A stretch of 64,000 bases of DNA from Corynebacterium hansenii (lineage in GTDB: Bacteria > Actinomycetota > Actinomycetes > Mycobacteriales > Mycobacteriaceae). The position numbers were made by a program, and so were the translations under genes. This document shows, one piece after another, positions 6,271 through 13,576 of the stretch (its first letter is position 1; each line of letters starts with the position of its first letter). The stretch is from positions 744,001 to 808,000 of the forward strand of contig NZ_CP047211.1 of assembly GCF_030408795.1 (NCBI RefSeq), read 5' to 3'. Below the pieces are notes generated by a model. That model made no database searches. It saw only the letters and a list, made by a program, of their open reading frames with translations, and was not told the origin of the DNA.

Positions 6271-9011
6271 CCGATCGGGCTGGACCAGAACCCCGAGCCG
6301 ACCCCGGGCGACGCAGCTGGGGCCGCGGCGGGCATGCCTGGGGTGGCGATCTGCGCTTCCGCCCCGACGAGCTGCATGCACCGCTCATACCCATTGACCA
6401 GCGCGTCCATGCGGTCGGGGGAATCCTGCCCGGGCAGCCACCGGGTGGCCTGCTCCTCGAGCTCCGGGTGCGTGCCGACCATCCGCAGCCGCCCGGTGGA
6501 CGCGGCCTGCCGGGTGCCGGCGGCGCGGGCGACCTTGTCGCCGCGGGCGCGCCACGGGCGGATCCGGAACGGCGGGTCGGTCTGGTCGGGCACCGGCACT
6601 CCGTCGAGCTGCCGGAGGGCGGCCAGTGGGTCGGCGGGCCGGTCCTCCAGTCGGGCGTAGGCGATCGCCGCGGCGGCGAGGTCACCGGCATGGTCGCGGA
6701 GCAGGCGGGCTTCGTCGCGCACCCGCCGCCACGCCGCGTCGAGGACCCGCTCGTAGGTGGGGCCGGTGGTGAACGCCTCGAACAGCACTTCTCCCGCTCC
6801 GGTGCCCAGGGCCAGTAGGACGGCGGTGCGTGCCCACTCGTCGGATTGCATGCGGCCGGAGTGGTCGTCGGTGACCCAGGCGCGGCCGTCGGCGGTGACG
6901 GTCAGGCCGATGATGCCGGCTTCGTCGGCTTTGCCGGTTTCGGCGGGGTCGACGGAGACGATGCGGGCCGCTGGGGTGCCGCCGACGGTGGGGGCGCGGT
7001 GGCGGGCGAACCACTCGGTGGCGAACAGGCCGCCGCCGGCGGGGGTCGGCTGGCCGAGGTACAGGGCCGACCAGACGCGCTCGCCGACATCCGCGCGGAT
7101 GCGGTCGAAGTCCTCCGCGGTGCGGCCGCGGGCGGAGATCATCGCCTCCCCGGGCTCGCGGCCCAGGGCGTCGGGCACTCCGGGTGTGGCGACGGCGGGG
7201 ATGTTCACCACCCGCCACGACGACCTGCCGGCCTGCTTGTCCTGGGCGAGGACATGTCCGACGAGGTCCTTCTCGTGCCAGCGGGTCATGATGATGACGA
7301 CGGGGGCTCCGGGGGCGAGGCGGGTCTGGGCGACGGATTCCCACCAGTCGATGACCTTCCGGCGTTCGACAACCGAGTCGGCTTCGGCCATGCCTTTGAG
7401 GGGGTCATCGACGAGGAGGACGTCGGCGGGGCGGCCCGTCAGCGAGCCGCCGACGCCGACGGCGTAGAGACCGCCCTTGTGTCCGGCGAGCTGCCAGGAC
7501 CCCGCACTTGCGTTGTCGTCGGCCAGGGCCAGGCCCAGCTTGTCGACCAGTGCGGCACCGGTCAGGGGGTCTTTCGCGCCGTGGCCGTGTTCGCGGATGA
7601 TGTTGCGGACCTGGCGGGCGGTACCGCGGGCGAGGTGCTCGGCGTAGGAGGCGAGGACGACGCGGCGGTCGGGGTTTTGGACGAGGGCGCGGACGACGCC
7701 CCATACGCCGACGCGCTGCGAGTTGTGGGTCGGTACCATGGTCCGGCCCACGAGGTACAGGCCGTCGGGTGCGTCGACGGTGATGCACCGGCCGGGCCGT
7801 GGGGGGATGGGCTCGATGCCGGTGATGGGGGTGCGGCGGCGGGCGGCGCGGGCGGTGATGCGCCCCTCGTAACGGGGCAGGCGGGTCGGCACGATGCCGT
7901 CGTGGGGGCTGAATGCGACGCGCCACATCTCCCGCCGCCCGGTGATCTGCTGTCCGCGGACGCCGGTTCCGCCGTCGCTGGGGGCGATGGGGCGGTGTTC
8001 GCCGGCGCGGTAGCCGAGGGTGCGGATGAGCTCGGCGACGTCGGCGACGAGGCGGCGGGAGGTGTTGTCGAAGCACACCTGATTCCCCGTGGCGGGCACG
8101 TGCCCGTCGGAGTCGATGAGGCCCGCCAGCAGGGCCCGCCGCTGCGCCTCCGACGCCCGCAGGTACACGGAGGGGATGTGCCTGTTGCCCAGCAGGCCCA
8201 GGGCCCGCAGTGCGGTGAGGAAGCCGCCGCCGAGGTAGTCCTGCACGACGCCGGTGTCCTTGTGCGTCCAGGTGGACGTGACGGGGTAGGCGTACTGGTA
8301 GTCGTCGGCGGCGTCGTGGTGGATGTAGGCGCCGGATGCGCGGCCGTCGCCGAGCCACAGCCCCAGGGTGTACGGGTCAATGGGGAGGTTGGCGTCGGGG
8401 AGGGTGAAGGCCTCGCGGTGCGGCAGGTGGCTCAGGTACTTGCATCCCCGACGGCCCGCCGGGCCGGTGGTGATGGCGTGGTCCGCGAGCCATTGGGTTT
8501 CGACGGTGCGGGGGGCGGGGCAGCCGTTGCGGTGGATGGTCCATTCATGGCGGGGGTGCACATCGATGTGGTCGTTGCCGTCGATGTGGACGCGCATGGT
8601 GGCCATCGCTTCGGGGTGGATGGCGGTGACGGTGACGGGGCGGCCGGAGGGGTGCATCACCTGGTCGCCGGGGCGGAGCTCGCCGTGCGTGGTCCAGCCG
8701 GTGGGCGTGGGCACGGGGGTGTCGTGGGCGACTAGCTTCCCCTCCTGTGGGGGCATGGAGATGGCGAGGCGGGCGTCGCGGGTCGACAGGGCCCATTCGA
8801 GGGCCTGGTCGATTGCTTCGAGGGCGGGGGTCTGCACCGTCGATGGTTCGATGGCTTGGGCGAGGGTGCCGGCGGTGGGGTGGGTGCGGGCGGTGTGGGC
8901 GCGGGTGGTTTCGCGGTCGAGGCGGTGGAGGAGGGCGGCGCGTTGGGTGGGGGACCATCCGGCGGTTTCGGCGAGGATGGTGCGGCGGAGCAGGTCGGCG
9001 TGGTCGGTCAT
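6267..9011 (-). CDS. Terminase large subunit, interrupted by an intein
   Basis: A 914-residue precursor, about 576 after splicing. The N-terminal ATPase has the P-loop M-P-P-Q-E-G-K-S, rebuilt only when the intein between Lys92 and Ser431 is removed. Walker B is ADVLLVDDPLKG, followed by an arginine-rich coupling region. The C-terminal RNase H-like nuclease shows strand IVSVDPAE with catalytic Asp and the later D-R-M-D-A-L. Terminase pumps DNA into the prohead and cuts it. The start at MTDHADLL is chosen because sequence further upstream is arginine-rich shadow of neighbouring genes. The minus-strand neighbours are small phage genes. Confidence 0.93.
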   Translation of the reverse strand: MTDHADLLRRTILAETAGWSPTQRAALLHRLDRETTRAHTARTHPTAGTLAQAIEPSTVQTPALEAIDQALEWALSTRDARLAISMPPQEGKLVAHDTPVPTPTGWTTHGELRPGDQVMHPSGRPVTVTAIHPEAMATMRVHIDGNDHIDVHPRHEWTIHRNGCPAPRTVETQWLADHAITTGPAGRRGCKYLSHLPHREAFTLPDANLPIDPYTLGLWLGDGRASGAYIHHDAADDYQYAYPVTSTWTHKDTGVVQDYLGGGFLTALRALGLLGNRHIPSVYLRASEAQRRALLAGLIDSDGHVPATGNQVCFDNTSRRLVADVAELIRTLGYRAGEHRPIAPSDGGTGVRGQQITGRREMWRVAFSPHDGIVPTRLPRYEGRITARAARRRTPITGIEPIPPRPGRCITVDAPDGLYLVGRTMVPTHNSQRVGVWGVVRALVQNPDRRVVLASYAEHLARGTARQVRNIIREHGHGAKDPLTGAALVDKLGLALADDNASAGSWQLAGHKGGLYAVGVGGSLTGRPADVLLVDDPLKGMAEADSVVERRKVIDWWESVAQTRLAPGAPVVIIMTRWHEKDLVGHVLAQDKQAGRSSWRVVNIPAVATPGVPDALGREPGEAMISARGRTAEDFDRIRADVGERVWSALYLGQPTPAGGGLFATEWFARHRAPTVGGTPAARIVSVDPAETGKADEAGIIGLTVTADGRAWVTDDHSGRMQSDEWARTAVLLALGTGAGEVLFEAFTTGPTYERVLDAAWRRVRDEARLLRDHAGDLAAAAIAYARLEDRPADPLAALRQLDGVPVPDQTDPPFRIRPWRARGDKVARAAGTRQAASTGRLRMVGTHPELEEQATRWLPGQDSPDRMDALVNGYERCMQLVGAEAQIATPGMPAAAPAASPGVGSGFWSSPIG
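7722..8735 (-). other. Class 3 intein with LAGLIDADG endonuclease in the terminase P-loop (338 aa)
   Basis: The intein starts with Leu-Val-Ala-His-Asp-Thr-Pro, so the usual N-terminal Cys/Ser nucleophile is absent. It carries the class 3 W-C-T triad: Trp65 in H-E-W (block B), Cys317 in R-C-I-T-V-D (block F) and Thr336 in V-P-T-H-N (block G). It ends His337-Asn338, with Ser as +1 residue. Two endonuclease motifs are visible: YTLGLWLGDG (residues 122-131) and LLAGLIDSDG (202-211), so it should be a mobile, self-splicing element. Insertion between Gly-Lys and Ser of Walker A is a classic intein site. Confidence 0.93.
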
Positions 9012-9043
9012 GCCCGTGATGGTCGTGGGCAGTGGTGACCGGG

Positions 9044-9313
9044 TTAGCGGGGTGCGAGGGCGGCCCAGGTGTAGACGGCGACGATGGTGGAGATCGCGTG
9101 GACGAGGACGACGTCGCGGTGCGTTTCGGGGGCCTGGGAGATCGCGTCGATGAAGAAGTCGACCGCCAGGCCGGTCGACGGGCCGGGCGTGGTGTCGGGG
9201 GCGGCGGGTGGCCAGTGCCCGGCTTCCACGTCGGGGTCCAGGCCCAGGCGGGTCATGGCCGCATAGAACTCGGCCCAGGCGCGGGTGTCTTCCGGGGTCA
9301 TGTGGTTCTCCAT
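9044..9313 (-). CDS. Small phage protein of unknown function
   Basis: 89 residues from ATG 9313 (MENHMTPEDTRAWAEFYAAM). An acidic, aromatic helical N-terminus is followed by a Pro-rich turn and a helical part (VDFFIDAISQA, VVLVHAISTIVAVYTWAAL) ending in a hydrophobic helix. Its start lies inside the 3' end of the next gene upstream (overlap 16 bases), typical of this operon. It precedes terminase by 32 bases. I do not recognise the family. Confidence 0.65.
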   Translation of the reverse strand: MENHMTPEDTRAWAEFYAAMTRLGLDPDVEAGHWPPAAPDTTPGPSTGLAVDFFIDAISQAPETHRDVVLVHAISTIVAVYTWAALAPR

Positions 9314-9537
9314 GTGTGTCGTCGGTCCTCGTGGTGCCGGTGGGGTCCGGCATGGCCTGGGGGTTCGCCGCATTGCAGCCAGTCGCCCTGCCATTCGTCG
9401 CCGTCCGGGAAGTGCATTTCAGCGCAGTGGTCGCGCACCCATTGGTCGCCCCATTCGGACAAGCGCTCAAACCCCCGCAGCGCTGCGACCATGTTTCGGC
9501 GGTGGGCCATGCGGTCGCGCCCGATTACGTCACCCAC
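9298..9537 (-). CDS. Small phage protein with Cys/His-rich C-terminus
   Basis: 79 residues starting at a GTG 20 bases after the upstream stop. The C-terminal half holds Cys/His pairs (RDHCAEMHF, LQCGEPPGHAGPHRHH). The C-G-x-P-x-G-H-x-G-P-H-R pattern recurs in small actinophage proteins and may bind a metal. A later in-frame ATG (MAHRRNM) is a possible start. Function unknown. Confidence 0.6.
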   Translation of the reverse strand: MGDVIGRDRMAHRRNMVAALRGFERLSEWGDQWVRDHCAEMHFPDGDEWQGDWLQCGEPPGHAGPHRHHEDRRHTWRTT

Positions 9538-9556
9538 ACGGTGCCCCCTCGGGTGC

Positions 9557-9739
9557 TCATGCTTCCTCCTGTTGTGTGAGTCGGTCGAGGATGCGGAGGA
9601 GGGCGAGGTTCACGGCGTCCCTCCGGGCTTGGTTGATGCTGCGGTTCGGGGAATCCATAGGGATGCCTTCGAGCATCTGCCCCCATGCGCGGCGCTCTTC
9701 GGTGATGGCGCGGGCCACGTCATCGAGGCTCAGGTTCAT
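9557..9739 (-). CDS. Small phage protein of unknown function (60 aa)
   Basis: Starts MNLSLDDVARAITEERR at ATG 9739, which overlaps the stop of the preceding gene (GCATGA). The protein is mostly alpha-helical, with amphipathic segments (DAVNLALLRILDRLTQQEE). No catalytic motif is visible. It belongs to the small-gene run upstream of terminase. Confidence 0.7.
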   Translation of the reverse strand: MNLSLDDVARAITEERRAWGQMLEGIPMDSPNRSINQARRDAVNLALLRILDRLTQQEEA

Positions 9740-10122
9740 GCTTCCTCCGGGGTGGTGACGTACCGGCGGACGACGCGGGTGGGGAGGCCGAGGTTGCGGC
9801 ATTCGTCGGCGGCGTCTTCCGCGACGGCGCGGTCGTCCGTCCAGATGGTGTTGAACGCAAAGACGACACGGTGCCAGCGCCCGCGCACCCGGCGTTCCGC
9901 GCCCCATTCCTCGCGCATTCCGGCGATGAATTCGGCCATGTCGGGGGCGGCGGCGTACAGGACAACGTCCTCATACGGCGCGTCGGCGATTTGGTTCCAG
10001 TACTTGGCTTCGTCGCCTCCGGATTCGACCTCGAACATGGCGTGGCCCTTTCCGTCGCGCACCTTCGGGTGATCTTCATCGTTGCGCCAGTTAATGAGTT
10101 CGCGTGCGTGGTCGGGGGTCAT
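9736..10122 (-). CDS. Phage protein of unknown function
   Basis: 128 residues from ATG 10122 (MTPDHARELINWRNDEDHPKV). GTG 10128 is the alternative and overlaps the upstream stop. The stretch VVLYAAAPDMAEFIAGMREE resembles the AAPxLA helix common in phage hypothetical proteins. A strand/helix part (HRVVFAFNTIWTDDRAVAEDAADEC) follows. Its stop overlaps the next start by 4 bases, so translation is probably coupled. No enzymatic motif is seen. Confidence 0.7.
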   Translation of the reverse strand: MTPDHARELINWRNDEDHPKVRDGKGHAMFEVESGGDEAKYWNQIADAPYEDVVLYAAAPDMAEFIAGMREEWGAERRVRGRWHRVVFAFNTIWTDDRAVAEDAADECRNLGLPTRVVRRYVTTPEEA

Positions 10123-10124
10123 GG

Positions 10125-10760
10125 TCACTGGTCGGCCTCCCACCCGGTGTGCAGCACCGTCCACGGGGCCATGTCGTGAGGGCCGTCCGGCCCCCAGTGC
10201 TCCCCATGCCAGCGGCCGGTGGCGGCGCAGTAGCGGTGCGGCCTGTTCGCGGCGTTCATCGCGATCACGTCGTCACGCCCAGACGTGCGAACGGCTTCGT
10301 CCAGAGCGTCCCCGTCGTCCCACGTGCTGCCGACGGCCAGCCGGTTCGGGGCGGGGGTGGTGCCCACGAACGTCAACACGTCGGGCTTGCACCAGCCGCC
10401 GCCGCGATTCCTGCCAGTACCGGGGAAGGGGCAGACAAAGTACAGTTCGCCGTCCCTGTCCGGTTCGGTGGCGGTGACCACGACCCGCCCATGCACCGGG
10501 TGGTCAGCCAACCGGAACCCATGCGGCAGAGCATCATTGATGGACGGTCGAGTATCAGAGACAGGCTCAGAGTCGGGCCATTCGAGGCGGGGGAGGTCAG
10601 GGCGAGGGGTGACGCGCTCGGGGGGAACGTTCCACCGGGCGCCGTCCTTCTCGATCAGTTCAACGCTCGACGCGTGGATCTCAATGATCACCATGCGGCG
10701 GGCGAAGGTGCGCACGTCGGCTTGCATCCACTGGCACGCTTCCCGTTCGTCCGGGGTCAT
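10125..10760 (-). CDS. Phage protein of unknown function (211 aa)
   Basis: Starts MTPDEREACQWMQADVRTFARRM. The middle is Pro/Arg rich (PPERVTPRPDLPRLEWPDSEP). The C-terminal half contains beta-rich repeats with Trp and Cys (WCKPDVLTFVG, HRYCAATGRWHGEHWGPDGPHD). The 5' end overlaps the HTH gene upstream by 80 bases in a different frame. Internal ATG codons at residues 12 and 23 could shorten that overlap. I cannot assign a function; it lies in the middle of the early-to-late transition. Confidence 0.65.
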   Translation of the reverse strand: MTPDEREACQWMQADVRTFARRMVIIEIHASSVELIEKDGARWNVPPERVTPRPDLPRLEWPDSEPVSDTRPSINDALPHGFRLADHPVHGRVVVTATEPDRDGELYFVCPFPGTGRNRGGGWCKPDVLTFVGTTPAPNRLAVGSTWDDGDALDEAVRTSGRDDVIAMNAANRPHRYCAATGRWHGEHWGPDGPHDMAPWTVLHTGWEADQ

Positions 10761-10935
10761 GTCGGCGAGCGTCGGGCGCGGCGGGGTGGGTGACGGTGCC
10801 GCGGCGGCGGGCGACGATGAGGGTGCTGGCTGCGAGTCCTGCGGCGCGGCTGATGGCGGTGAGCGGGTATCCGGCGTCGAGGAGTGGTCGGATGTGGGAC
10901 TCGGGGAACGGGATCGTGGCGGGCGGGGCGGCCAT
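10681..10935 (-). CDS. Putative small HTH DNA-binding protein
   Basis: 84 residues from ATG 10935, in a TGATG overlap with the membrane-protein gene upstream. The central part (YPLTAISRAAGLAASTLIVARRRG) has the spacing of a helix-turn-helix followed by a basic stretch. The C-terminal 27 residues are Arg/His/Pro-rich and overlap the next gene in another frame, so they may be only tolerated sequence. The start overlap supports a real gene; the long 3' overlap weakens it. Confidence 0.5.
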   Translation of the reverse strand: MAAPPATIPFPESHIRPLLDAGYPLTAISRAAGLAASTLIVARRRGTVTHPAAPDARRHDPGRTGSVPVDASRRAHLRPPHGDH

Positions 10936-11114
10936 CACGCGGTCGCTTCCAGGATGGCGGTGAGGTGCTGGTCGGCTTGGTGTCCGATCCACAGGGTGAT
11001 CGTGAGGGTGGTGATGGTGATCAGGGCCCAGGTGAGGTGGGTGCGCCAGCGCGGTCGGGCAGGTGGGTTCATGACGCCGACGGCGACGGCGAGGGCGGTG
11101 AGATCGCGGTGCAC
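10935..11114 (-). CDS. Small single-span membrane protein
   Basis: 59 residues from GTG 11114, with GAAAGG 8 bases upstream, a good ribosome binding site. One membrane helix (LTWALITITTLTITLWIG) follows a basic N-terminus (PPARPRWRTH), which suggests the N-terminus faces the cytoplasm. Its stop overlaps the ATG of the HTH gene downstream (TGATG). Function unknown. Confidence 0.6.
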   Translation of the reverse strand: MHRDLTALAVAVGVMNPPARPRWRTHLTWALITITTLTITLWIGHQADQHLTAILEATA

Positions 11115-11410
11115 GATAGGGGCCTTTCGATTTCGTGGGAGGGGGTGGTTTGGTGGTGCGCAGCCCCGCCGGCTCGGGGAAATTTGGAAACCCGGGCTGT
11201 ATGGGGTGGCGGGGCTTTGCGGTGTTCCCAGACCGCTTTTGACGCACCGGCTTGTGTGGGGCGGGGGTCCGGGTGGCCACGGGGTCGTGGCCGGTGAGGG
11301 GCCCGGTGAGTAAAGGGAGGACTCCCTTCTGGGGAAGCCCCCGCCCCTGGTGCCCCGTCTCGGATCTGATCCGCGCCCACCTGGCGTGGGTGACGGGGCT
11401 TCCGCGCGGG
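11115..11410. other. Phage intergenic stretch without a convincing gene
   Basis: About 300 bases between two minus-strand genes. It contains short inverted repeats, for example GGCCAC/GTGGCC around 11274-11291 and GGGAGGACTCCC near 11316, which could end or attenuate leftward transcription. Possible reading frames are low-complexity Pro/Arg/Gly shadows. Confidence 0.4.
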
Positions 11411-12124
11411 TTAGGCGGCGGCGGTGCCCGGGCGGTGGTGGCGAACCGCTTCCGCCCGGGTGCGGAGCGCGTCGATGTGGGCGACGAGACCGGCGCGGAT
11501 GTCGTCGCCGGTGATGCGGCGGGGCACGCACAGTTCGGTGAACGCGGCCTCCAGGCCCAGGTGTTCGAGCTGGTCGTCGAGGGTGACGGCGGTGCGCATC
11601 GCGGCGGCGAGGTCGGTTCCGGCCCACAGTCCTTCGAGCCAGCCGCCGTCGGTGCGGCGCTTGGCGAGGGTGGCGACTTCCGAGTTGAACACCGTGAAGT
11701 CGCGGTTTGTGCCGTACATGGTGGGGTCCGGCTCCCACGGCAGGACGACCTCGGGCCGGCCGTCGAGGTAGGTGTCGACGATGCGGGCGAGCATCTCGAC
11801 GGGCATGGTGATGTCCATGTGGGCATCGGCTTCGTCGGCGCCGTCGGGGATCGCGCCGGAGGTGATGTCGGACAGGGCGACGGTGGGGTCGGTGGTGGGG
11901 TCCCAGTCGATGTGGTCGGTGGATTCGGTGGTGTCGGTCCAGTCCTCCATGAGGGAGAAGCCGCCGGACCCGTCGGCGTAGCGGGTCATGTGCGGGGCGC
12001 CGGGGATTTCGATGTCGACGAGGATCGTCGACTCGGTGGTGGTGTGGACGGTGAGCTCGTCGACGACGGGGCAGGACGAGGTTTCGTAGAGCGCGTCGGT
12101 GATGAGGTCGCGGAGGGTGAGCAT
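11411..12124 (-). CDS. Phage protein of unknown function, first gene after an operator-promoter
   Basis: 237 residues from ATG 12124, with AAAAGGAC upstream as ribosome binding site. A longer ATG start would run into the operator. The sequence is acidic with many Thr/Asp (DWTDTTESTDHIDWDPTTDPTVAL) and ends in a helical part (DDIRAGLVAHIDALRTRAEAV). There is no motif I recognise. It lies about 90 bases downstream of a promoter with the same -10/operator arrangement as the Cro-side promoter at 17506-17534, so it is probably repressed in the lysogen. Confidence 0.75.
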   Translation of the reverse strand: MLTLRDLITDALYETSSCPVVDELTVHTTTESTILVDIEIPGAPHMTRYADGSGGFSLMEDWTDTTESTDHIDWDPTTDPTVALSDITSGAIPDGADEADAHMDITMPVEMLARIVDTYLDGRPEVVLPWEPDPTMYGTNRDFTVFNSEVATLAKRRTDGGWLEGLWAGTDLAAAMRTAVTLDDQLEHLGLEAAFTELCVPRRITGDDIRAGLVAHIDALRTRAEAVRHHRPGTAAA

Positions 12125-12146
12125 GGTGCGGGTCCTTTTCGGTTGG

Positions 12147-12166
12147 TTGCGCGTCATTGCGCGTAA
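12147..12166 (-). promoter_or_regulatory. Half-matching immunity operator
   Basis: Read on the minus strand this is TTACGCGCAATGACGCGCAA: the left half (TTACGCGCAAT) matches the full palindrome at 12218-12237, and the right half is degenerate. It sits between that promoter and the start of the 11411-12124 gene, where a bound repressor could add cooperativity. Confidence 0.55.
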
Positions 12167-12214
12167 GGGGCCGGTATTCGCTTCTTGGGTGGCGTGGTCG
12201 CTTGCCTGTGGATC

Positions 12215-12243
12215 AGATTACGCGCAATTGCGCGTAATGCGAA
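12215..12243 (-). promoter_or_regulatory. Leftward phage promoter with palindromic operator
   Basis: Minus-strand -35 TTCGCA (12243-12238), a 17-base spacer, and -10 TAATCT (12220-12215). The 20-bp palindrome TTACGCGCAATTGCGCGTAA (12218-12237) fills the spacer and overlaps the -10. The same -10, spacer and palindrome recur at 17506-17534. This is a repressor-controlled promoter for the gene at 11411-12124 and probably those beyond. Confidence 0.75.
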
Positions 12244-12254
12244 CTGGGGGGTAA

Positions 12255-12602
12255 TCAACGGGGGGAATACCTTGCTCGCTCCAACGCATCACGCTCCGCC
12301 ACCACCCGCCGCGCCACAGCCTCCGCATCCAACGCCCGACGCTCGCACCCCACAGCCCGCGCCCGCTCCTCCGCAAACGCCCGCATCACCCGCACCACCG
12401 GCCGCGCCCGCACCCGCTTCACATGCCGCGGCGTACACCCCAATGCCCGCGCAATCTCCGCGACCGTCCGCCGCCGCGCACTGAGCTCGGCCACCACCCA
12501 GTTCGTGTCATCCGTCGACAAATCCGCAATCCGCCGCCGGCCCTGCAGCACCTGCTCGGTCACCACTGGATCCGGCTCCCACCAGCACTCCGCATCACTC
12601 AC
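12255..12602 (-). CDS. Phage HTH protein of unknown role
   Basis: 115 residues from GTG 12602, which overlaps the upstream stop by 8 bases. Residues around 45-70 (RRTVAEIARALGCTPRHVKRVRARP) form a clear helix-turn-helix with a basic recognition helix. The C-terminus is a long charged helix (ERARAVGCERRALDAEAVARRVVAERDALERARY), possibly a coiled coil. It follows the small-terminase-like gene and may assist packaging-site recognition or regulation. Confidence 0.7.
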   Translation of the reverse strand: MSDAECWWEPDPVVTEQVLQGRRRIADLSTDDTNWVVAELSARRRTVAEIARALGCTPRHVKRVRARPVVRVMRAFAEERARAVGCERRALDAEAVARRVVAERDALERARYSPR

Positions 12603-13038
12603 CGCCGACCACCTCGTCCCCATGCTTCGACACCGCATCGGCCACCGCCATGATCCGCGCGACCGTCGCATCCAGGTCCACGTCCACGCCGGTGACCTCC
12701 ACCTGCTGCGGCGCATCCAGGCCAAGCATCTTCGCCCGCCGGTCGATGACCTTCAGCGCCCGGTCGATCGCCGACAGGTCACCACGCACGGCGTCGTCCC
12801 AGCAGGCGTTTTGCAGCTTGTCGAGGCGTGCGATCTCCTGCTTCCGCAGCTCGTCCGCGCTCGCTTTCGGGATGTCCGACAGGCACCTGCGGATGTCCTT
12901 GTGGGCGGTGGTGATCGACACGCCGTGCGCTTCGGCGATCTCCGCGAGGGTCGCGCCGGCGAGGCGGAGGTCGAGTGCGCGCTTGCGTCGTTCGGCGATG
13001 TGGACGTCGTCTTCGGGGAGGGTGCGGCGGTTGGCCAT
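12595..13038 (-). CDS. Small terminase subunit-like HTH protein
   Basis: 147 residues. The N-terminal HTH (ALDLRLAGATLAEIAEAHGVSITTAHKDIRRCL) is followed by helices (LRKQEIARLDKLQNACWDDAVRGDLSAIDRALKVIDRRAKMLGLDAP) of the type found in actinophage proteins annotated as small terminase. These bind the packaging-initiation site and regulate the large subunit. The large terminase lies 3.5 kb downstream rather than adjacent, so a separate HTH regulator role remains possible. Start at ATG 13038; a GTGTCC/AAAGGACAC stretch precedes it. Confidence 0.65.
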   Translation of the reverse strand: MANRRTLPEDDVHIAERRKRALDLRLAGATLAEIAEAHGVSITTAHKDIRRCLSDIPKASADELRKQEIARLDKLQNACWDDAVRGDLSAIDRALKVIDRRAKMLGLDAPQQVEVTGVDVDLDATVARIMAVADAVSKHGDEVVGGE

Positions 13039-13150
13039 GTCGGGTGTCCTTTCTGGTGGTGGTGGTCGATCGTGGTGCGGGTGGGTGGCCTGTGGGGTTT
13101 TGCGGGGTGTTGGTTTTCGGCTGTGCGGGCTTGTCGCGCGCTGTAGTGCG

Positions 13151-13576
13151 CTAGGGGTGGTCGGGTGGCGGGGTGTGGGTGTGCGGCTGCGAGAGGCCCC
13201 GAATTTTGAGTTTTAGGGCCATGCGCGAGTTGTTGGGGCCGGGGGCTTCGCGGGATGGCTGGTCGATGGTGGGCATGTGCTTGGTCATCAGGTCCGGGGT
13301 GTCGTCCGGGACGAGGCCGGCGTCGACGAGTCCGTCGCAGGCGGCTTTGAGCGTCGGGACAAGGTTGTCGGCGTCGCGGCGCCGTCGGTCGCGCGGGGTG
13401 TAGTGCAGCTCGATCGTGACGTGCTCGACGCCCTGGGGGAGTTTCACGGCGCGGGCCAGCAGCATCGCGGTGCGGCGGACGTCGGCGGTAGTGCGGGCCT
13501 TGACGGCCCAGTGCATGCGCTGGTTCGCGGTGAGCGGCGGGGTGGCGTAGGGCAGCCACAGGGTGTGCTCGATCAT
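13151..13576 (-). CDS. RusA-family Holliday junction resolvase
   Basis: 141 residues. The RusA signature is clear: R-R-R-D-A-D-N-L-V-P-T-L-K-A-A-C-D-G-L around residues 65-85, with the metal-binding Asp residues, preceded by a beta strand (VEHVTIELHYTP) and followed by GLVPDDTPDLM. RusA dimers cut four-way junctions at CC dinucleotides and help phage recombination and packaging. It lies next to the replication initiator and near RecT/YqaJ, completing a recombination set. The C-terminus is a disordered His/Pro tail. Confidence 0.88.
   Translation of the reverse strand: MIEHTLWLPYATPPLTANQRMHWAVKARTTADVRRTAMLLARAVKLPQGVEHVTIELHYTPRDRRRRDADNLVPTLKAACDGLVDAGLVPDDTPDLMTKHMPTIDQPSREAPGPNNSRMALKLKIRGLSQPHTHTPPPDHP

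Noticed and set aside
6846..8735. Long plus-strand open frame antisense to the terminase gene
   Set aside because: It is codon-aligned antisense and open only because TTA/CTA/TCA are rare. The translation is Gly/Val/Asp low complexity with no domain, unlike the antisense nuclease at 2290-3267.
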